A stretch of DNA of 64,000 nucleotides from Tectiglobus sp965215755 (GTDB lineage Bacteria; Pseudomonadota; Alphaproteobacteria; Rhizobiales; Hyphomicrobiaceae): the NCBI GenBank assembly GCA_965215755.1, contig OZ244119.1, positions 4,216,001-4,280,000 on the forward strand, in the 5' to 3' direction. Of this stretch, positions 17,396-27,900 are shown piece after piece (the stretch's first letter is position 1; each line of letters opens with the position of its first letter). Both the position numbers and the translations under genes were made by a program. A model generated the notes under the pieces. The model was not told the DNA's origin and made no database searches. It saw only the letters and a list, made by a program, of their open reading frames with translations.

Positions 17396-18313
17396 TCAGG
17401 GCTGGTTCTCTGTTTTCTGGGATTTGGCTGCCGCCAGCAGTGAGTCCAGCTTCTCGTTCACCTCGCGAAGCTGAGACTGGAGTTGTTCCATCTCCTGCTC
17501 GTGACTCTGGTCGACGTGGTCTAACAGAGCTTGTGATTGCGCTTCTTGAGCCTCCTCGTGATGCGCTGTCTGCATCGCATCTACAATGATACCAATAAAG
17601 AGGTTCAGGACAGCAAAGCTCGTGACGATAATGAATGGAACGAAGAATGCCCACGCATAGGGGTACAATTCCATCGTGGGGCGAGCAATGCCCATCGACC
17701 AGCTTTCCAATGTCATAATCTGGAAGAGCGAGTAGGCTGAGGCGCCAATTGAGCCGAACCATTCCTGCATGCGTGGATCGGCGTGTTGACCGAACAGGCT
17801 CGTCGCCAAGACTGCAGAGACATAGAAGACCAAGCATAGGACGCCGATGACCGACACCATGCCTGGAATGGAATGACCAATGGCGGCAATGACGCGACGC
17901 ATCTGGGGCACGACCGATATCAACCGCAAAACGCGGAGAATGCGCAGGGCACGCAGCACGGAAAGCGGGCCGGCCGCGGGTACCCAGGCAACTGCAACGA
18001 TCAGGAAGTCAAAAACATTCCAGCCTGAGCGAAAGAAATCCAATCGATAGGCAAACAGCTTGAGAACAATTTCAAGCGTAAAGACAATGAGGATAACCTT
18101 ATCCAGGATTTCGAGGACGTCACCTGCACTCGCCTTGACACTTCGATCAGTCTCGAGCCCCAGGATCACGGCATTGATGACGATCAACACCGTGATGGCA
18201 ATGACAACACGCGGGCTCTCAATGAAATCACTGACGGCCTTACGCCTATCCATCAAATCACTCACTAAGCCTGGTCGAACCAAACCGCCCTCCCCTGGAA
18301 CGTCAACTGCCAC
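17396..18313 (-). CDS. Voltage-gated sodium channel of the BacNav (NaChBac/NavAb/NavMs) type
   Basis: 305 aa, one six-helix channel subunit that should assemble as a tetramer in the inner membrane. S4 carries four arginines at three-residue spacing (R121, R124, R127, R130 in RALRILRVLR). The selectivity filter at residues 201-207 is TLESWSM, the filter I recall for NavAb and NavMs. S6 reads FAVLNLFIGIIVDAM, and residues 252-296 form a charged coiled coil typical of the C-terminal tetramerisation bundle. The GTG start has GGAG five bases upstream; an ATG at codon 21 is the alternative. It likely serves Na+ signalling or motility-related ion flux; the neighbours give no further hint. Confidence 0.93.
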   Translation of the reverse strand: MAVDVPGEGGLVRPGLVSDLMDRRKAVSDFIESPRVVIAITVLIVINAVILGLETDRSVKASAGDVLEILDKVILIVFTLEIVLKLFAYRLDFFRSGWNVFDFLIVAVAWVPAAGPLSVLRALRILRVLRLISVVPQMRRVIAAIGHSIPGMVSVIGVLCLVFYVSAVLATSLFGQHADPRMQEWFGSIGASAYSLFQIMTLESWSMGIARPTMELYPYAWAFFVPFIIVTSFAVLNLFIGIIVDAMQTAHHEEAQEAQSQALLDHVDQSHEQEMEQLQSQLREVNEKLDSLLAAAKSQKTENQP

Positions 18314-18711
18314 GTCTGCTCCGGCCCAGAATTCGTGCCGCGCTTCCTATGATATGCCAAACCGCTTCCATTTTGTCGCCACCCAGAAGGTCGCTGCTCT
18401 CCGCAGCTCGTGACACAAGAGCAGGTAGAGTACTTGGCGCCTGCTCAGCCGCGATAGAAACAGTGCCGTTCTTCATGCGAGCCGCCGTTCCAGCCCCAAC
18501 TCACTGTCTTGGCTGTTCAATCCTGCAGAAAATCGGCAAAAAGAAGCCCGGCACTTCTTACGAACTGCCGGGTGGATCTTTCTCCGAATTGTCGAATGCT
18601 GCGGTCTTGGACTCACTCCACCAGGAGGATCTGATGAGTGGAGCTGTTTCTAAAAAAGGTGTGCTCATCCTCACTCCACTTCATTGAGAACGCAAGTATA
18701 GACGGCCGGCC
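18314..18711. other. Intergenic region with the dps terminator
   Basis: 398 bp between the channel gene and dps, both on the minus strand. Apart from the terminator described separately I see no gene. A further inverted repeat (AGTGGAG / CTCCACT, near 18635-18680) may be another RNA hairpin. Confidence 0.5.
18538..18572 (-). terminator. Rho-independent terminator (minus strand, downstream of dps)
   Basis: CCCGGCA / TGCCGGG, a 7-bp perfect stem with a 12-nt loop. On the minus strand it is followed at once by CTTCTTTTT. It lies about 140 bp beyond the dps stop, so the transcript carries a fairly long 3' untranslated region. Confidence 0.75.
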
Positions 18712-19236
18712 TCAATTGGATCGCGAGTGGCTCTCAATGATCCAAAGCTGCTTTTCGACAGTGGCCACTGCTTCTGTCAGATGGTGCACCGTTACAGGGT
18801 CTTGCAGGCGCTCGAATTCCGCAATCGCCCGCCGCGACAGAGTAGCGAGCTGCCCGAACCTCACGATCAAGGCCTCTACGAGGTCCGCATCATCTGAGAC
18901 GTTGGCCGGGAAGGGAGCCATGCTCGTCCGGTTCGCTATGATCTGCACTGTCCCGGGTGGGACGCCGCCTAATGCGACCGACCGCCCTGCAATGTCATCA
19001 ACATGGGACTCGAGAGCCTTATGGAGTGTGACGAGTATTTCATGCCAACTTGCGGAGGGTTGCCCGCGGATATTCCAATGGGCTTGGCGCATTGCTAATG
19101 CCGTATCGATGTAACTCGCCGTCACCTGATTGAGAATGTCATGGGATGCTACCTTGTCCGAGCTGCTTCCTTGCGGTCTGTCAGTGTTGCTTCGTGCATC
19201 GTGTAAGGCGCCAATTTTGGTTGCATGTGTCGACAT
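18712..19236 (-). CDS. dps: Dps-family ferritin-like DNA-protection protein
   Basis: 174 aa. The Dps ferroxidase signature is recognisable: MRQAHWNIRG in the first helix and HKALESHVDDIAGRSVALGG in the second. The C-terminal helix has EKQLWIIESH, as in Dps. The 12-mer would oxidise and store iron using peroxide and bind DNA in stress. I start at the ATG of MSTHATK; the open frame extends upstream into the intergenic region without a better start. A small co-oriented gene and an OxyR-like regulator lie upstream, consistent with peroxide-stress control. Confidence 0.9.
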   Translation of the reverse strand: MSTHATKIGALHDARSNTDRPQGSSSDKVASHDILNQVTASYIDTALAMRQAHWNIRGQPSASWHEILVTLHKALESHVDDIAGRSVALGGVPPGTVQIIANRTSMAPFPANVSDDADLVEALIVRFGQLATLSRRAIAEFERLQDPVTVHHLTEAVATVEKQLWIIESHSRSN

Positions 19237-19283
19237 TTTGCTACTCTGTTCCAGTGGTAATAATGATCGTGACCACGACAGCG

Positions 19284-19565
19284 TCAGGCCGCTCGGTCGG
19301 TGAACTGGCTGAACAGTTCTGGAAGCTCCTCCCACGTCCCTAACTCCTCGGCAAGTGTGCTGAGTTGCTCGATGCTCATCCGTGATGGGTTGATGCCATT
19401 TTCCGCGAGTAGCGTCAGAACATTTTCCTCACCGAATTCATCAAGACCTGACGGACCGTGTGTCTGCCCGGTCAATTGCTCCAGAGCGGCTCCCGCTCTG
19501 ATGTCCGTCCCGCCCTGCCCAAGCACGCCTCCGGTTGCCTCAGCGAGACGTATCAAACCAAACAT
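19284..19565 (-). CDS. Small acidic protein upstream of dps, unknown
   Basis: 93 aa starting at MFGLIRLAEATGG, with GGAG eight bases before the ATG. The protein is acidic, soluble and not recognised. Its C-terminal half (NGINPSRMSIEQLSTLAEELGTW ...) is helical. It lies 47 bp upstream of dps in the same direction, so co-transcription is likely. No cysteines or metal-binding motifs are visible. Confidence 0.6.
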   Translation of the reverse strand: MFGLIRLAEATGGVLGQGGTDIRAGAALEQLTGQTHGPSGLDEFGEENVLTLLAENGINPSRMSIEQLSTLAEELGTWEELPELFSQFTDRAA

Positions 19566-19981
19566 ATCGTTGCTCCATTCCTTGTTTCGAGTTGCGGGTT
19601 CACGCGTTACGCACGAGGATGACAGACGCTTGTGCCGCGCCATGAACCGAGGCAAAGGAAGGTGATGCGCCTTGAGTGGGCTGACGTGATTGCGGGGGTG
19701 TTCCAGTCTTGGCAACTGGATCCGGCTTTGATGTCACCATTGCTTGGGTCATGACTCTCCTCAGTGGTTGCAGGCTTCGTTGCCTTGTTTTTAATCTGGC
19801 TGGAGAGTCGGCAACTTGCCAATTGGAAGGTACCGCTGATCTGATTGGTCATGCTTATCAGTCTGGCCGATCAATCTTGAGACACGTCAGTGCGTGCGGA
19901 TTCGTATCGGCATAGTCAGCACACCGGTCAGCCTGCATCAACAAACTGCTTCGTACCTGACAACTCCTGTCCACGGACTGG
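19566..19981. other. Intergenic region, no gene seen
   Basis: 416 bp between the OxyR-like gene and the small gene ahead of dps, all on the minus strand. Short open frames here lack ribosome sites or recognisable products. It probably holds the promoter for the small gene and dps. Confidence 0.4.
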
Positions 19982-20992
19982 CTATGACGTTTTGGCGTCG
20001 TAGCCGGAGAAATGTTCCTGGATCGTCGCGCGGAAAAAGTTCGCAAGCTTGCCGTAGTCATCTGCATGCGCACTCGATCGCCGCCACACCATGCCGACAG
20101 ATCGATGGATTGAACGCCCTTCGATGGGGATTGTGCGGAGGTTCGGATCTGCATCAATTTCCCGGCGCACATAGAAGCCCGGCAGGAACGTTATTCCAAG
20201 CCCCATGATCACCATCTCGCGCAAGGTATCGAGACTGGTACCTTCAAACTCGAACCGCAGATTGGCGCCGAATTCTCCGCACAGGTTGACGACAAGATCG
20301 TGCAGCTGATGACCGGGTCCAAGCGCCAGCATGTCCTGCCCCTCAAGATCCTCCTTCGTGACACTGGCCTTGTCAGCGAGAGTGTGATCATGGGCGACCG
20401 TGAGGTGCAGCGGTTCGCGGAATAGGTGACTGCTCTCGAAGTCAGACTTGGCAACCGGAAGCAACGTAATGATTGCGTCCAGGCTGCCCTCATCGAGGGA
20501 GCGTGGCAGTTGCTCGGGCAAGTCCTCGCGCACATAGAGTTTGAGTTCCGGATAGGCGTCATGCAGTTCCGGCATCACGTGCGGCAGGAGGTAGGGCCCG
20601 ATGGTTGGCGGCAGTCCGAGACGCAGCAAGCCGGACAGCTCTCGTCCACCAGTGCTCGCCAACATTCTGACTTCTTCGAGGTCCCGAAGCATCCGGCGTG
20701 CAACTTCGACGATTTGCACACCCAGAGGTGTTAGCAGTACACGTGATCGACTTCGCTCAACGAGCCGGGCCCCCAGGCGTTCCTCCAGGGCTTTGATTTG
20801 CTCACTGATATTGGGTTGGGTTGTATTGGATCGTTCGGCAGCGCGGCGGAAATGAAGCGTATCCGCAACCGCGACGAGATACTCAAGCTGGCGTAGGTTG
20901 GGCACCGTCTGTTGTATCCCTTTTTGCGTCGGCCTGCCTGATATGTAGTCGGCGTAATCACCCAGACCATGCTGATAGATAAGTTCTATCAT
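19982..20992 (-). CDS. OxyR-like LysR-family regulator lacking the peroxidatic cysteine
   Basis: 336 aa from the ATG preceded by AAGGCAAG. The HTH is NLRQLEYLVAVADTLHFRRAAERSNTTQPNISEQ in split form near residues 32-66, strongly OxyR-like, as are GLPPTIGPYLLPHVMPEL and the downstream effector domain. E. coli OxyR has C199 and C208 in GHCLRDQAMGFC; here the same spacing reads GHQLHDLVVNLC, giving Gln229 and Cys238. The first redox cysteine is thus missing. An unusual 30-residue extension precedes the HTH. dps lies downstream, so it may control peroxide or iron stress by another signal. Confidence 0.88.
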   Translation of the reverse strand: MIELIYQHGLGDYADYISGRPTQKGIQQTVPNLRQLEYLVAVADTLHFRRAAERSNTTQPNISEQIKALEERLGARLVERSRSRVLLTPLGVQIVEVARRMLRDLEEVRMLASTGGRELSGLLRLGLPPTIGPYLLPHVMPELHDAYPELKLYVREDLPEQLPRSLDEGSLDAIITLLPVAKSDFESSHLFREPLHLTVAHDHTLADKASVTKEDLEGQDMLALGPGHQLHDLVVNLCGEFGANLRFEFEGTSLDTLREMVIMGLGITFLPGFYVRREIDADPNLRTIPIEGRSIHRSVGMVWRRSSAHADDYGKLANFFRATIQEHFSGYDAKTS

Positions 20993-21101
20993 CTTGCCTT
21001 GGGAAACTGCCCTCAGCGCTAACAATCATATCTGCGTTCGAGAACACGTTGGCATTGATTGAGCATCCGACAAGAGCGGAGGATCTTCCCGCTTCCACGG
21101 G

Positions 21102-21770
21102 TTACTGGCGGGAAGCGACCTCCAATGCGTCGATATCATGTCCAGCAATATCTGCTTCATGTTCGAGGATTTTCTTGATCGGCCAATTCCACCATGCCAG
21201 CGCCTTCAAACGGGCCACTGTGGCTTCATCGAACCGGGTCCGAATGATGCAGGCCTTGTTGCCGGCGACAATCGTATAGTCCGGGATGGAGCCAGTTACG
21301 ACGGCACCAGCACCAACAATCACGCCGTCGCCTATATGGGCACCTGGCAAGATTTTCGCATCCTGGCCGATCCAGACATCATTCCCAATGATTGTATCCG
21401 CCCCCGGCTCGGGCATCGATGGCCGATCATCCATTGCACCGCCATCGAAGATTGCAAAAGGGAAACTGGAGAAACCGTCATAGCGATGGTTGGCCGACGA
21501 GGTGATGAAAACTGCACCTTGCGCAATCTGGCAAAACTTCCCAATGACCAGACGTTCCGGCGAAAACCCGTGGAGATGCGGCGCAATGCGGGCGGCCCAA
21601 TCCTCAGGGGGATCAAAGGTGCTGGCATATGTATAGTCGCCAACCTTGATGCGTGGATGATGGATGGCCGCCTTTAAGAACACCGTGCCGGCATGCGCTG
21701 TACCGTCTGGCAGCAGGACGGGATGCATCGTTTCAGGCGAAGGAAACAGCTTGCCATTCAGTTCGTTCAT
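21102..21770 (-). CDS. CatB-like O-acetyltransferase (left-handed beta-helix)
   Basis: 222 aa of the xenobiotic acyltransferase type. Hexapeptide-repeat coils run through IGKFCQIAQGAVFITSSANH (with the catalytic-type His after SSAN), TIIGNDVWIGQDAKILPGAHIGDGVIVGAGAVVTGSIPDYTIVAG, followed by the family tail RTRFDEATVARLKALAWWNWP. It would use acetyl-CoA to acetylate a hydroxyl group; chloramphenicol or streptogramin A are substrates of relatives, but environmental members often act on unknown compounds. A full-length chromosomal copy without mobile-element context. Confidence 0.9.
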   Translation of the reverse strand: MNELNGKLFPSPETMHPVLLPDGTAHAGTVFLKAAIHHPRIKVGDYTYASTFDPPEDWAARIAPHLHGFSPERLVIGKFCQIAQGAVFITSSANHRYDGFSSFPFAIFDGGAMDDRPSMPEPGADTIIGNDVWIGQDAKILPGAHIGDGVIVGAGAVVTGSIPDYTIVAGNKACIIRTRFDEATVARLKALAWWNWPIKKILEHEADIAGHDIDALEVASRQ

Positions 21771-22017
21771 GCGGTGCTCCTCACATTTGGGTTGCTCGAT
21801 GCCGAGACAAGCAGCACCCGCGAAGGTCGACTGACGTCAAAGACTTGTCACTCAGCGATGTCAGACATGCGATCTCCTTCGTCACTCCCATGCACTGGCC
21901 TCGTGACCGGACTTTGTGTCGAAGTTGTCAAAGCTGTGTCGTACAATCGGAATGAGTGAGCCCGGTCGTCAGGGGGGCTAGGATAGGCCGCGCGAGCCTT
22001 CAGTCCGATGACAGCCT

Positions 22018-23331
22018 CTAGCTCGTGCGCGGCGGCAATATGGACTTACAGACGGTGATCGTATCACTCAGTGCTGACACAAAAGCATCCAGGTCACGAT
22101 CGGTGACGACGACAGTGAGTGCGATGAAGCCGCGCCGGGCGGCGTAGAAACCTCGCTTCAATAATTCCAGGAAGATCAACTCCCGGATGCGGTCATCAGC
22201 TGCGCTCAGGGACGCCGGTGTCGTGACGGGTCCAGTGACAGGATGAAGATTGAGAAGTGAGCCCATGCCTGACGCACAAAGGCCAACGTTGTTGTCAGCG
22301 AATATCACATTGATGCGCTCCCTGAGTGCATCACCCCTTTGGTGAAGTTCCACAGCAATGTCCGGCGTAAATGCATCTGTCAGTGCTGCGATCCCAGCGC
22401 TCATCGACAGTACATTGTTGTTGAACGTCCCCGCGTGCGGCAAGGCACCCGGGGACGAAGGATCGAACATCGCCATCAGTTCGGAGCGCCCACCAAACGC
22501 CCCAAAACTCATGCCGCCGCCAACCCACTTGCCGAGTGTTACCAGGTCTGGCGTTATGCCGAGCAAGCCATGTGCGCCAGACCGACCAAATCGCGATGTC
22601 ATGACCTCATCAAAGATCAGAACGATGCCGGCGGCCTCAGTCTCTGTCCGCAGCATTGCGAGGAAATCCGGATCTGCCGGAATGCAACCGCTTGAACCCA
22701 TCATCGGCTCAACGAGCAAGCACGCCGTTTCGTGCCCGTGCTCACGAATGATGGCGCGCGTTGCATCGATGTTATTGTAGCTGCCCTTGAGATAAGGGAA
22801 TGGTGCGTTGATAGGACTGCCGCTGCCCGCAAAATACAACAAGGCGCCATGGTACCCGCCGTCCATCACCATGACTTTGTCCCGGCCGGTATGATGGCGC
22901 GCCAACGATACCGCCATCAGATTGGCTTCCGTCCCTGAGTTGGTGAAGCGGACACGTTCGATTGCCGGAAACCGCTCGGTTATGAGTTCACCTAACCGCG
23001 CTTCATTTGGATTGTGAGCACCAAAATTGATCCCGCCTTCAACTGCCTCAGCGATCGCCCTGCGAATGGCGGGATGAGAGTGCCCGAAAACACCGGCTGT
23101 GTATTCTCCAAGGAGGTTGAGGTAACGGTGTCCATCGACGTCTTTGATGTACGCACCTTCACCGGATGCAACCCTGAGAGGATAAGGACCATGATATAGA
23201 ACGGTCCGCGTATTCCCACCGGGCAGATGCTGGCTGGCGTGATCATGAACCGCTTTCGTCTTTGGTCTTGCTGCTGCGTACGTCTCGCGAGCATCCAGCA
23301 GGGCATCATCCAGTGAACTATTTCTCAGCAC
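22018..23331 (-). CDS. Class III aminotransferase, glutamate-1-semialdehyde aminomutase-like
   Basis: 437 aa, PLP-dependent. The PLP-binding lysine is in LGKWVGGGMSFGAFGG, preceded by LIFDEVMTSRFG. The N-terminal part has the GSAM-like PGGNTRTVLYHGPYPLRV. The GTG start is preceded by GGAGG six bases away and is preferred to the TTG two codons upstream. Since this organism makes 5-aminolevulinate by ALA synthase, true GSAM function is unlikely. The neighbouring amidase, carboxylase and oxygenase genes suggest amino-compound degradation. Confidence 0.88.
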   Translation of the reverse strand: MLRNSSLDDALLDARETYAAARPKTKAVHDHASQHLPGGNTRTVLYHGPYPLRVASGEGAYIKDVDGHRYLNLLGEYTAGVFGHSHPAIRRAIAEAVEGGINFGAHNPNEARLGELITERFPAIERVRFTNSGTEANLMAVSLARHHTGRDKVMVMDGGYHGALLYFAGSGSPINAPFPYLKGSYNNIDATRAIIREHGHETACLLVEPMMGSSGCIPADPDFLAMLRTETEAAGIVLIFDEVMTSRFGRSGAHGLLGITPDLVTLGKWVGGGMSFGAFGGRSELMAMFDPSSPGALPHAGTFNNNVLSMSAGIAALTDAFTPDIAVELHQRGDALRERINVIFADNNVGLCASGMGSLLNLHPVTGPVTTPASLSAADDRIRELIFLELLKRGFYAARRGFIALTVVVTDRDLDAFVSALSDTITVCKSILPPRTS

Positions 23332-23412
23332 GATCAACCTCCACTCGTGAAAATCGGATTCCGATAGACCTTCCGGACCTTATTCAATCAATAGACATTC
23401 GAGCGAGCTCTG

Positions 23413-24783
23413 TCATGCCGTCCATTCGGGTTGCCGCTGATGGTGATCGGTATGTCCCTGAAAGGCGTGCCCCAGTCTCAATGCAACATCCTCACGGAAC
23501 CAGGGCGCAGCAATCTGCATCGCAATTGGCATGTTGTTGCTATCAAAGCCGCACGGTACGGAGAGTGCCGGCACCCCGGCGAATGACCAGCAGTAGGTGA
23601 ATTGGGTAATCTGACGGATCGCGTCGAACCATTCCTGCCCTTCCTGACCGGTTTCAGCCTTGGGGGCGCCGAACGGAGTGGTCGGTGAGAGAATAGCGTC
23701 GACATCTGCAAACGTCTGGCGTAGGCGCTGCTTGAAACCTTCGTTCCAACGCAACGCTTCGGCATACTCACTTCCCTTGACGTCTTTACCCAGCATGGCA
23801 CGCGTATAGACATCGCGCCCATAGTCGTCTGGCCGGGTCTCTAATTGATCCTTGTGGACGTTGTATGCATCCGCGAGAAGGACTTTGAAGGCGAGCAGCT
23901 CGTGACTGCGTTCAACATCACCAAGATCGATCTCGACGATTTCGACGCCGAGTTCACGGAACTTCGAAAGCGCGTCTTCCAAGCTACGGGCGACAGCCGC
24001 ATCCAGACCGTCAAAGAACCAGCGCCGCTGTATCCCAATCCGCAATCCGGCGACGTCGCGATCCAATTCGGGCATGACGTTGGGCACGGGTACATCTTGC
24101 GAAATGGGGTCCTCGGGGTCATGTCCAGCGACGACTGCAAAGATGCGGGCGACGTCAGACACCCGCCGCGCCATTGGTCCAAGCGTGTCGAACCAGGCCG
24201 ATACCGGGACCGAGCCACGACACGAAATCCGGCCTATCGAAGGACGTAGTCCGGCAACACCGCAAAAAGCTGACGGTAAACGTACAGAACCGCCCGTATC
24301 CGAACCGATTGAACCGACACACATCCCTGCTGCCAACGACGCACCTGAGCCACCGCTTGAACCTCCCGGGATGCGCGACGTGTCCCAAGGATTGCGGACC
24401 GGGCCATAATGTGTGCTCTGACTTGTCGGCCCGAACACCCATTCGTGGAGATTGGCCTTGCCGACAAAGACAGCACCGGCGCGCTTCAAGCGATTGACGA
24501 TGAAGGCGTCTCGGTTCGCCATATTGTTTTCAAGGATCTTAGAACCGGCTGTTGTGATGGTTCCGGCCACATCAATATTGTCCTTGAGTGACATCGTCAT
24601 GCCTGCGAGCAGCCCGCACCATTCGCCGTCGCCGACCCGTTTATCGATGCGTGAAGCGGTTTCAAGAGCGGCGTCCGCAGTGACACTCAGCATCGCCTTC
24701 GTTGACGAATTCCATTTTTCAATTGCCTCTAAGCCGGCTTGAGTTGCAGCGACGGCGGAGTTGGGAAACTTCTCGTTGGACAC
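23413..24783 (-). CDS. Amidase-signature hydrolase (AtzE/GatA-like)
   Basis: 456 aa. The Ser-cisSer-Lys triad is intact: Lys in MSLKDNIDVAG, the cis-Ser in GGSSGGSGASLAAGM and the nucleophilic Ser in GSDTGGSVRLPSAFCG. It would hydrolyse an amide to acid and ammonia. It lies between the aminotransferase and the carboxylase genes on the same strand with short gaps, so all three are probably expressed together. Glutaminyl-tRNA amidotransferase subunit A is a relative, but without gatB/gatC nearby a catabolic role fits better. Confidence 0.9.
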   Translation of the reverse strand: MSNEKFPNSAVAATQAGLEAIEKWNSSTKAMLSVTADAALETASRIDKRVGDGEWCGLLAGMTMSLKDNIDVAGTITTAGSKILENNMANRDAFIVNRLKRAGAVFVGKANLHEWVFGPTSQSTHYGPVRNPWDTSRIPGGSSGGSGASLAAGMCVGSIGSDTGGSVRLPSAFCGVAGLRPSIGRISCRGSVPVSAWFDTLGPMARRVSDVARIFAVVAGHDPEDPISQDVPVPNVMPELDRDVAGLRIGIQRRWFFDGLDAAVARSLEDALSKFRELGVEIVEIDLGDVERSHELLAFKVLLADAYNVHKDQLETRPDDYGRDVYTRAMLGKDVKGSEYAEALRWNEGFKQRLRQTFADVDAILSPTTPFGAPKAETGQEGQEWFDAIRQITQFTYCWSFAGVPALSVPCGFDSNNMPIAMQIAAPWFREDVALRLGHAFQGHTDHHQRQPEWTA

Positions 24784-24915
24784 TTTGGAGCCTCACTTGT
24801 CAGACTTGTTCAACGCCATCAGTCCCCTCGACGGTCATGATGTCAACGGCGCGACGCAATCAGCAAATGCGTGATCCTCATTGCATCATGCCTGATCGCG
24901 ACCTCTCCGCTGGCT

Positions 24916-27900
24916 TCACCACGCATCGATCATTGGGCGCTTCTTGCCTTCGCGCGGTGGCGGTGGCCGTATAGATGAGAGAAGGTTGGCCAGCCAGAAT
25001 CGCGTCTCTGCCGGATCAATCGTATCGTCGATCGGATAGCTCTGGGAGTGTGCCAGAGCCTTTCCACTCTCATAAGACTCCGCGACCATCTTATCGAAGA
25101 ATGCAACCCGCTCCTCAGGGTCGGTTATTGCGGCCAGCTCAGCGCGATAGCCGAGCTTGACCTGACCCTCGAGCCCCATCGGTCCGTATTCGCCGGTTGG
25201 CCATGAGACCGTGTAGTAAGGTGCCCGGAAATTCCCTCCAGCCATTGCGATGGCGCCAAGGCCATAGGCTTTGCGCAACACCACTGTAAAGAACGGGACA
25301 TTGAGATTGTTGCCGACCAGGAATAGTCGTGCGGCATGGCGGACAAGCCCGGTCTTTTCTATTTCCGGCCCGACCATGATGCCTGGCGTGTCACATAGAT
25401 TAAGGATTGGGATATCGAATGCATCGCAGAGCTGCATGAACCGTGCCCCCTTGTCAGCGCCATCGCTGTCTATGGCGCCGCCGAGATGATTGGGGTCGTT
25501 GGCCATAATGCCGACCGGCCGCCCCTCGACGCGGATGAAGGAGGTGATGATTGTCCGGCCGAATGCGCGGCGCAGCTCAAGCACGGATCCTTCATCGGCA
25601 AGCGTTTCGATAACGTCGCGGACTTCATAAACCCGAAGGCGGTTCTCAGGCACCAAGGCGCGCATCTTGCGTTGATCTGGCGCGCTCCATTCACGCAATC
25701 GCCCTTGGAAGTATCCGAGATATTTCTTGGCGACGGATACAGCCTCCGCCTCATCCTCGACGGGGACGTCAACCACACCGTTGGGGACTTGGTCTGCCAT
25801 GGAGCCGACTTGTTCAGGCGTAAAGACGCCAAGGCCTCCGCCTTCAATCATCGCTGGGCCGCCCATGCCGATGTTGGCGTTGGCAGTCGCGATGATAACG
25901 TCGCAACACCCGAGCAACGCCGCGTTACCGGCAAAGCAGCGCCCTGAGACGATGCCAACAAGCGGAACGAGGCCGGACAACTGGCCAAAGTGCTGGAACG
26001 TATTTTGGCCGACGAAGCCGCCATAGTCACTTTCACCCGGCCGGCCGCCGCCGCCTTCTGCAAAAACAACCAAGGGCATTCGCCCGCGTTCCGCGACATC
26101 CAGAATCCGGTCGGTCTTCCAATGGTTGTGGACGCCTTGCGTACCGGCAAACACAGTGTAGTCGTAAGCCATAACTGCCGCGCGCGAAGCTGGATCGTCG
26201 AATTGATCGCTGTTGACCTGTCCGACGCCCGTGATCAATCCGTCAGCGGGACTACGCTTCATCAGATCATCAAGACTGCGCCGTCGCCGCTGTGCGGCCA
26301 CGACGAGAGGGCCATACTCCACGAACGTGTCAGGTTCGAACAGATCGTCCACGTTCTCACGGGCTGTTCGTTGATTGGTCTTGCGCCGTCGGGCAACCGC
26401 TTCGGGACGCTGATCATCTCGCGTGGCTGCGCGTCGCTCAAGCAACTCTGCGAGATCTGGTCGGATGTGGTCGAGGTCGACACTTTCGACAGACACTTCG
26501 GCTTCGTCTGCATCTGCACTTGGCTGCATCGTTATAAGAAGTTGATCTTCCCAGATCGTGTCACTGGTATTGATGAGGACACCGTTGACGGTGCCGCTCT
26601 CGGGCGCTGTCACAACGTGCTCCATCTTCATCGCTTCCATTACGACGAGCTGCTCGCCGCGCCGAACATGATCGCCCGCCGCAACCGAAAGAGTGATAAT
26701 CGTCCCTTGCAAAGGAGCACGGACGCCAACCATACCGTCAGGCACCTCTTGGTCCAACGCTCGGTGATTATCGGCACGCCCAGGCAGCGGGCTTGTCTGG
26801 CCGTACGTCAGGACTGCCAAAGGATCCGCATTGTCGATGGTTGCACCGGCGCGCCGGTCGCTGTGGACGGCTTCATTGCGCAAGCCTGGTTGATCAAAAA
26901 AGAGGCTCGGATGTTGGTTATCCTGAGAACCAAATTGTTCTGCAAAGATCCGTTCAACGAATGTCGTATCGAATTCGCCGTCACGCACGGCGTCATCGGC
27001 AAGAAGTGACTGTAGGAACGGCAGGTTTGTTGACACACCTGCAATCTTGAACTCGCACAGTGCGCGATACGCCTTAGCTAGCGCATCAGAGTAGCTACCG
27101 GATGATTGGGCTACATGCACAATGATTTTTGCGAGGAGCGAGTCGAACGACGGGTTGGTCGTATAGCCAGCATAACCATAAGTATCGACACGAATGCCTC
27201 GCCCTGTCGGAGGTTCGAACGCCGTAAGCGTACCGCCCGCAGGTTTCACCTCACCATCTGCAGTCATCGTCTCTGTGTTGACCCGGGCCTGGATCGCGAA
27301 CCCGCGCGGCGCGGGTGGTTCACCGTCGGTCAATCCGAGTTGGCTCAGCGAACGCCCATTCACGAGGTCGAGCTGCAACTGGACAAGATCCAGCCCCGTC
27401 ACCTCCTCAGTCACCGTATGTTCAACCTGAATTCGCGGATTGGCCTCGATGAAGTAATAGCTGCCCGTGTCCTTATCCACCAAGAATTCGAATGTCCCAA
27501 GACTTCGATAGTTGGCGGCCTTCGCCAGTCGCAAAGATGCGTCGATCAACTTGCGGCGAAGATCTGCATCAAGGTTCGGGGCCGGGGCAATCTCCACAAG
27601 TTTCTGTCGCCTGCGCTGCAATGAACAATCACGTTCCCAGAGGTGGTTGACGTCCTTCCCGTCGCCAATGACTTGCACCTCGATATGCCGTGCCCGCTCA
27701 ATACGCCGTTCGAGATAGAGGTCACCGTTGCCAAACCCCGTGAGCGCTTCGGACTGACAACGTTCGTAGGCCTCATCAAGACCGGCCTGACCATGAATGA
27801 CCCGCATGCCGCGCCCTCCGCCGCCTGCCACTGCCTTGAGCATGAAGACTGTATCTGCGTCATGTGCTTCAACGAACGCGTGGGCTTGCGCTAGCGTCGT

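Noticed and set aside
22018..23331. Glutamate-1-semialdehyde aminomutase (hemL)
   Set aside because: An ALA synthase gene is present in the window, so the C5 pathway enzyme is not expected; context suggests a catabolic aminotransferase.
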